Below are positions 60,383-64,000 of a stretch of 64,000 nucleotides of DNA, in pieces. Location of the stretch: the NCBI GenBank assembly GCA_945910005.1, contig CAMDTW010000492.1, positions 124,001-188,000 on the forward strand, in the 5' to 3' direction. Both the position numbers and the translations under genes were made by a program. The notes beneath the pieces are model-generated. The model did no database searches, was not told the DNA's origin, and worked only from the letters and a program-made list of their open reading frames with translations. This DNA is from Isoperla grammatica. Lineage: Eukaryota; Arthropoda; Insecta; Plecoptera; Perlodidae. How positions within the stretch are numbered: position 1 is the stretch's first letter; each line of letters begins with the position of its first letter.

Positions 60383-63300
60383 CTAAGTATCGACTAACTC
60401 AAAAGAGTTAGTGGCAATCTGTCGAGTGATTTGATAAGGTCCGGAGTGGCGTGGAGCTAAACCAGCAGACACTGCCATCGCTGCATCACTAAGAACATGA
60501 GCGTCCCGCAAAACTAGATCACCAACAACAAAGGGGTTTGGTTGACGACGGACATCATAGTTTTGTTTAGACTTAGCTTGAGCCGCGCTTGCACGAATCC
60601 TCGCCCAGTGCCATGCGTCTGTTAATCGATGTTTGAGGTCCACGGCATATTTATGAACTTGGACGGCTGATGAATCCTCGTCGAGAGGGTCCCTGCGATC
60701 CCAGGGTGCGTGCAGGTCTCTGCCGTAGGTTAGCGTAGCAGGAGAGTACCCAGTTACTTCACTTACTGCGGTTCTTAATGCAAACGCTAAAGCATGAAGA
60801 TGACGATCCCAATCTTGGTGGTTATCGCAGTAGGCTCGAATGCTTGTTTTTAGGGTACCATTATGCCTCTCCACCTGTTGCCCACAAGGCCTGTAAGGAA
60901 CAGTATGGCGATCAGAAATGCCAAACAATGCCATCGTGCTTTTCCAGATGGCACTGACAAATTGTTTGCCGTTATCGCTCGAAATGGCATCAGGAAATCC
61001 ATGACGACAGAACAGTTCTTCTAGTTTGGATGTTATTTGCTTAGTAGTCGGCGAACGTAAAGGAAAAATTTCCGGGTACCTCGTGAACTTGTCGATGACG
61101 ACCAAGATGTATAGGAAATTGTTTCGCGAACGTGGTAGGGGCCCCACTAGATCGATGCTTAGCTCTGCAAACGGTCTGACCGCAGGTGAAACCTCCATGT
61201 ATCCGAACTGTTTTTGTGACCTTGGTTTTATTCGCTGACAAGTTTGACAGGAGCGGACATACGTTAGAATATCATGTCTTATCCCTAGCCACGTGTAGCG
61301 TTCTTGGGTGCGATGTAATGTCTTGAAAAATCCGAGGTGACCGCTTAAAGGATGTGAGTGAGTTGCAGCCAAGACAATTTGACGCAGGTGTTGTGGCAAC
61401 CAAACGCGGGGAGGCGACAGCTGGCTTACTCGCCACATAACACCATCTGCATCTATCTCGGTTTCGCTAGCAAGATCCTTCGTCTGCCTCGAACACGTTA
61501 CCGTAGTAGAGCTCTGGTTCCACGTAACCACCCGATGTATCTCCCGTAACTGTTCGTCCTGTAGCTGTTCCACTGCTAGTTTAGGCATGTCAGTGAGGGT
61601 GTCAATTGAGATGGTCGCTAGGTTTGTAACGCATACTTCTTGTGGAGGATCTTCAAAAGTAACTTCGGCATCAGGAGCTTCAACGAAGAGCGGCAATAGT
61701 TGATTCACAAACGTTGTTGAATCCAGGTGAGACGGCGGGTGTATTGCAATAGGGTGCCTACTGAGAGCATCAGCGGGAACGTTTGCTATTCCTCTGCGGT
61801 ACTTGATCGTACAATCGTACCCCTGCAAACGCAACACCCATCTTTTGACTCTGTTGGAGGCCAATTCTGTAGAAAACATCCAACTCAGAGAAGCGTGGTC
61901 ACAAATAATATCAAAGCTTGTCATTTCAATGTATGGACGGAATTTATCCACCGCCCACACAACAGCGAGACATTCCCACTCCTGTACCGTGTAATTCTCT
62001 TCATGTTTACTGAGTGTCCAACTTATGAAGGCAACTGGCCGGAGAGGACTATTGGTTACGTTGGGGTCCGAGGCTTGGAGCAAAACCGCACCCAAACCTA
62101 TGCCACTCGCGTCTGTCTCGATCACAAAAGGTTGATTTAAGTCCGGCAAAGCCAGATCTGTGACATAAGAGAGGGCATTTTTTAAAGCTATGAACGCATT
62201 TTTCTGCGGTAAGTCCCATGTCCAAGGAGTATCTTTCCTTAGCAGACATGTAAGAGGCTTAGCAATCGTAGAAAAGTTTTGTATGAAGGTTCTATAGTAA
62301 CCAACTAAACCAAGGAAACTTTGCAGGTCTTTCACTTTGCGGGGAGAAGGAAAATCGTTGACTGCAGCAACTTTTGAAGGATTTGGGCTGTACAATCCTT
62401 GTTTGATAATGTGCCCCAAGAAGTTAATAGAGGTTTGAAAGAGCTGGAGTTTACTTGTGTTTACAGTCAGTCCTGCTTTGGCAAGTCGAGCAAACACCTC
62501 CTCTAAATGTTGCAGATGTTCCTCCAATGAGTTGGAATAAATAATAATGTCGTCTAAGAATGCCAGACAGAACCGATGAGATATACCAGCAAGAACCTTG
62601 TCCATCAGTTTCTGAAATGAAGCCGGAGCCCCGGCTAAACCAAATGGCATTCGCAGGAACTCAAAAGTGCCCCTGTGACATAAGAAGGCTGTCTTGTGGC
62701 GATCTTTAGGAGCAACCGCAATTTGGAAAAAACCTTGAGAAAGGTCGATTGTCGAGAAGTAGCCTGCAGGACCAAGCTGGGCCAAAATCAAGTCTGTACG
62801 TGGCATTGGCCATTTGGGAACCTGGCTGCATTTATTAAGATGACGGTAATCAACCGCCAATCTATAACCTCCTGTTTTCTTGGGCACGATAACCGGGGCA
62901 CTGGTCCAAGAGCTTGATGATGGTTGAATGATTTTCTGTTGAAGTAGTTTGTCGACTAGGCCGTCCATGACGTTTCTTTTCATATGATTGACTGGTCGAA
63001 GGCGACATTGAACTGGTGGATGAGAGTCTGTGATGATTTGATGCTTGATTAGATCTGTGAAACCGGGTGTATCCGAAAAGAGGCAAGAGTATTTATGAAG
63101 AAGGTTATGTAGTGCTGGCTGTATGCGTTTCGGGCAATCAACCATGGCAGATGAGTCCAGTAGATTGGGACAAGGTTGCGGTACAGACGCGCGTGCAGGA
63201 AGAGAAGTGCTTGTAAGACAGGATTCATTAAAGGAATGAAAGTGGGTGCTGTTACCAATTGCCCAACCACCACTTCTGATAGACACTGTAACATCAAACT

Positions 63301-63625
63301 GAGTAAGAAAGTCCCGGCCAAGAATTAGCTCCCGACAGAGGTGGGGTAAATACAGACACTTCAATATGTGCCAGCGATCGGCGATAACAATAGGCACAAA
63401 CACAGCGAGTTCACTACGGACATTACCAGATGCCATGCTGATAGAGATCGAGCATTGTTCAACCTTGGCACCTATTCCTTGTGCCGCTGATAACGCCGAC
63501 GGTCCAATCAAAGAACAACTTGAGCCCGTGTCCAGTAATGCCTGAATAGTGTGGTGACCTATAAACAATGTAATAATTGGGTCACATTCCTGTTTCAGTT
63601 TGGGTGTATCGAGAGCCATAAACAC
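60383..63625 (-). CDS. pol: LTR-3 Pol (protease, RT, RNase H, integrase), intact
   Basis: 1,080 codons without a stop. The listed end is at a GTG; the first ATG is at 63619, but the same frame stays open upstream into the gag overlap, so Pol is most likely entered by -1 frameshifting and has no start of its own. Numbering from the GTG: protease LLDTGSS (30-36), reverse transcriptase with IDLSQGFFQI near 293 and FLDD at 356-359, RNase H TDAS at 504-507, integrase zinc residues H758/H763/C793/C796 and catalytic D825, D884, E919. A basic C-terminal part ends ...NSFELVDT. It is a different family from LTR-1 and LTR-2, as the protease, RT and integrase motifs differ in detail. Enzymatic residues are all present. 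Confidence 0.95.
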   Translation of the reverse strand: MFMALDTPKLKQECDPIITLFIGHHTIQALLDTGSSCSLIGPSALSAAQGIGAKVEQCSISISMASGNVRSELAVFVPIVIADRWHILKCLYLPHLCRELILGRDFLTQFDVTVSIRSGGWAIGNSTHFHSFNESCLTSTSLPARASVPQPCPNLLDSSAMVDCPKRIQPALHNLLHKYSCLFSDTPGFTDLIKHQIITDSHPPVQCRLRPVNHMKRNVMDGLVDKLLQQKIIQPSSSSWTSAPVIVPKKTGGYRLAVDYRHLNKCSQVPKWPMPRTDLILAQLGPAGYFSTIDLSQGFFQIAVAPKDRHKTAFLCHRGTFEFLRMPFGLAGAPASFQKLMDKVLAGISHRFCLAFLDDIIIYSNSLEEHLQHLEEVFARLAKAGLTVNTSKLQLFQTSINFLGHIIKQGLYSPNPSKVAAVNDFPSPRKVKDLQSFLGLVGYYRTFIQNFSTIAKPLTCLLRKDTPWTWDLPQKNAFIALKNALSYVTDLALPDLNQPFVIETDASGIGLGAVLLQASDPNVTNSPLRPVAFISWTLSKHEENYTVQEWECLAVVWAVDKFRPYIEMTSFDIICDHASLSWMFSTELASNRVKRWVLRLQGYDCTIKYRRGIANVPADALSRHPIAIHPPSHLDSTTFVNQLLPLFVEAPDAEVTFEDPPQEVCVTNLATISIDTLTDMPKLAVEQLQDEQLREIHRVVTWNQSSTTVTCSRQTKDLASETEIDADGVMWRVSQLSPPRVWLPQHLRQIVLAATHSHPLSGHLGFFKTLHRTQERYTWLGIRHDILTYVRSCQTCQRIKPRSQKQFGYMEVSPAVRPFAELSIDLVGPLPRSRNNFLYILVVIDKFTRYPEIFPLRSPTTKQITSKLEELFCRHGFPDAISSDNGKQFVSAIWKSTMALFGISDRHTVPYRPCGQQVERHNGTLKTSIRAYCDNHQDWDRHLHALAFALRTAVSEVTGYSPATLTYGRDLHAPWDRRDPLDEDSSAVQVHKYAVDLKHRLTDAWHWARIRASAAQAKSKQNYDVRRQPNPFVVGDLVLRDAHVLSDAAMAVSAGLAPRHSGPYQITRQIATNSFELVDT

Positions 63626-63669
63626 GTTGTTTGTACTGTAGTTCTCCTGAACTGGCCCTATGTCCCGAA

Positions 63670-64000
63670 CTACAGTTTCCCGTTTCCCTGGCGTCGAGGG
63701 CAGTTTCGTTTAAAATGATCAAACGAACCACATACCCAACAAGCGTTTCTGTCAGTAGATCCTCGTGATGAAGACGAACTCTGTTGGCCTGACGAAGTAT
63801 GAGATGAAAATGCCAAATCAGCTGCCACAGCATTTGTGGGCGGAGGCGGAGGTCGGTAGTTGTTGTGCCGCCACAAAATAGCCTGGATTGTAGGTGCAAC
63901 CACAGCGAGGTCACGCAGGTTTGCAAAAGAGCGTCCTTGAAGAAAGGGATAATACTGTGGGTGCATCTGGCGCATTACCCGCGCCACTTTCTCTGCATCG
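63670..64000 (-). CDS. gag: LTR-3 Gag, C-terminal part (partial)
   Basis: Frame open from the right window edge to TAG at 63670-63672, so only the last 110 codons are seen. It contains a proline run (RPPPPPTN), a Ser/Gln-rich linker (SSGQQSSSSSRG) and one CCHC zinc knuckle, CWVCGSFDHFKRNC, typical of nucleocapsid RNA binding. The stop is preceded by a GGGAAAC heptamer in frame. Pol lies in the -1 frame and overlaps this end. Confidence 0.9.
   Translation of the reverse strand, partial: DAEKVARVMRQMHPQYYPFLQGRSFANLRDLAVVAPTIQAILWRHNNYRPPPPPTNAVAADLAFSSHTSSGQQSSSSSRGSTDRNACWVCGSFDHFKRNCPRRQGNGKL
63682..63688 (-). promoter_or_regulatory. Candidate -1 ribosomal frameshift site, LTR-3 gag/pol
   Basis: Minus strand G GGA AAC in gag phase, 12 nt (stop included) before the end of gag, exactly the spacing seen in LTR-1. 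A second GGGAAAC follows at once (63675-63681), but in a phase that does not fit simultaneous slippage. The -1 frame is open across this point into pol. Confidence 0.72.

Larger units (their letters stand above)
60249..64000 (-). mobile_element. LTR-3: Ty3/Gypsy retrotransposon, internal region, 5' part outside the window
   Basis: pol (60383-63625) and the C-terminal part of gag (63670-64000), minus strand, with no stops inside either. The element continues past the right window edge, so LTR identity and target duplication cannot be checked. Protease-RT-RNase H-integrase order places it in Ty3/Gypsy. A short untranslated stretch separates the pol stop from the polypurine tract. Confidence 0.93.

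Overview
This window is eukaryotic repeat-rich DNA. It carries several metazoan-type mobile elements (Ty3/Gypsy LTR retrotransposons, hAT-like MITEs, an R4/Dong-like non-LTR element, a Polinton/adintovirus-type family B DNA polymerase relic), a 36-bp satellite and very long microsatellites. I recognise no host protein-coding gene, rRNA or tRNA. An arthropod or other invertebrate is the likeliest source; this is inferred from the mobile-element mix and is not certain.

Layout. 1-16761: 36-bp satellite (array A), containing a 4,532-bp tandem duplication and smaller higher-order repeats. 16762-24407: a spacer (leader, tRNA primer-binding-like site, 664-bp LTR-like segment) split by the Ty3/Gypsy element LTR-1 (17069-23882, minus strand). 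24408-30039: satellite array B, split by the Ty3/Gypsy element LTR-2 (24998-29700, minus strand), which has identical LTRs and one intact 1,350-codon gag-pol. 30040-30867: a second, uninterrupted copy of the spacer, which preserves the empty target site of LTR-1. The 5'-3' order on the minus strand is LTR-like segment, primer-binding-like site, leader, satellite, then the next LTR-like segment. This looks like tandemly joined copies of a non-autonomous LTR element whose body is the satellite.

30868-43776 is non-coding: degenerate repeat modules, homopolymer and GACA tracts, a 91-bp minisatellite with a hairpin in every unit, a hAT-like element with BED-finger traces, a 45-bp perfect inverted repeat and a diffuse array of a GTGGCGGATCTCAACG motif.

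43777-48101 (minus) is a broken protein-primed-type DNA polymerase B gene with an upstream zinc-finger region that was hit by a hAT-like MITE. 48379-48780 is another hAT-like MITE with perfect 8-bp target duplications. 48886-52163 (plus) is a broken R4/Dong-like retrotransposon lying between TAA-type repeats.

52164-60000 is a mosaic: a dispersed repeat in two copies, one split by a 920-bp AAAT/AATG microsatellite and an LTR-element remnant, followed by MITEs. 59797-64000 holds the 3' LTR, pol and the end of gag of a third Ty3/Gypsy element (LTR-3, minus strand), cut by the window edge.

The working units are the retrotransposons. LTR-2 looks competent to encode its proteins. LTR-1 has two stops in pol but nearly identical LTRs. 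LTR-1 and LTR-3 have the same -1 frameshift geometry between gag and pol.
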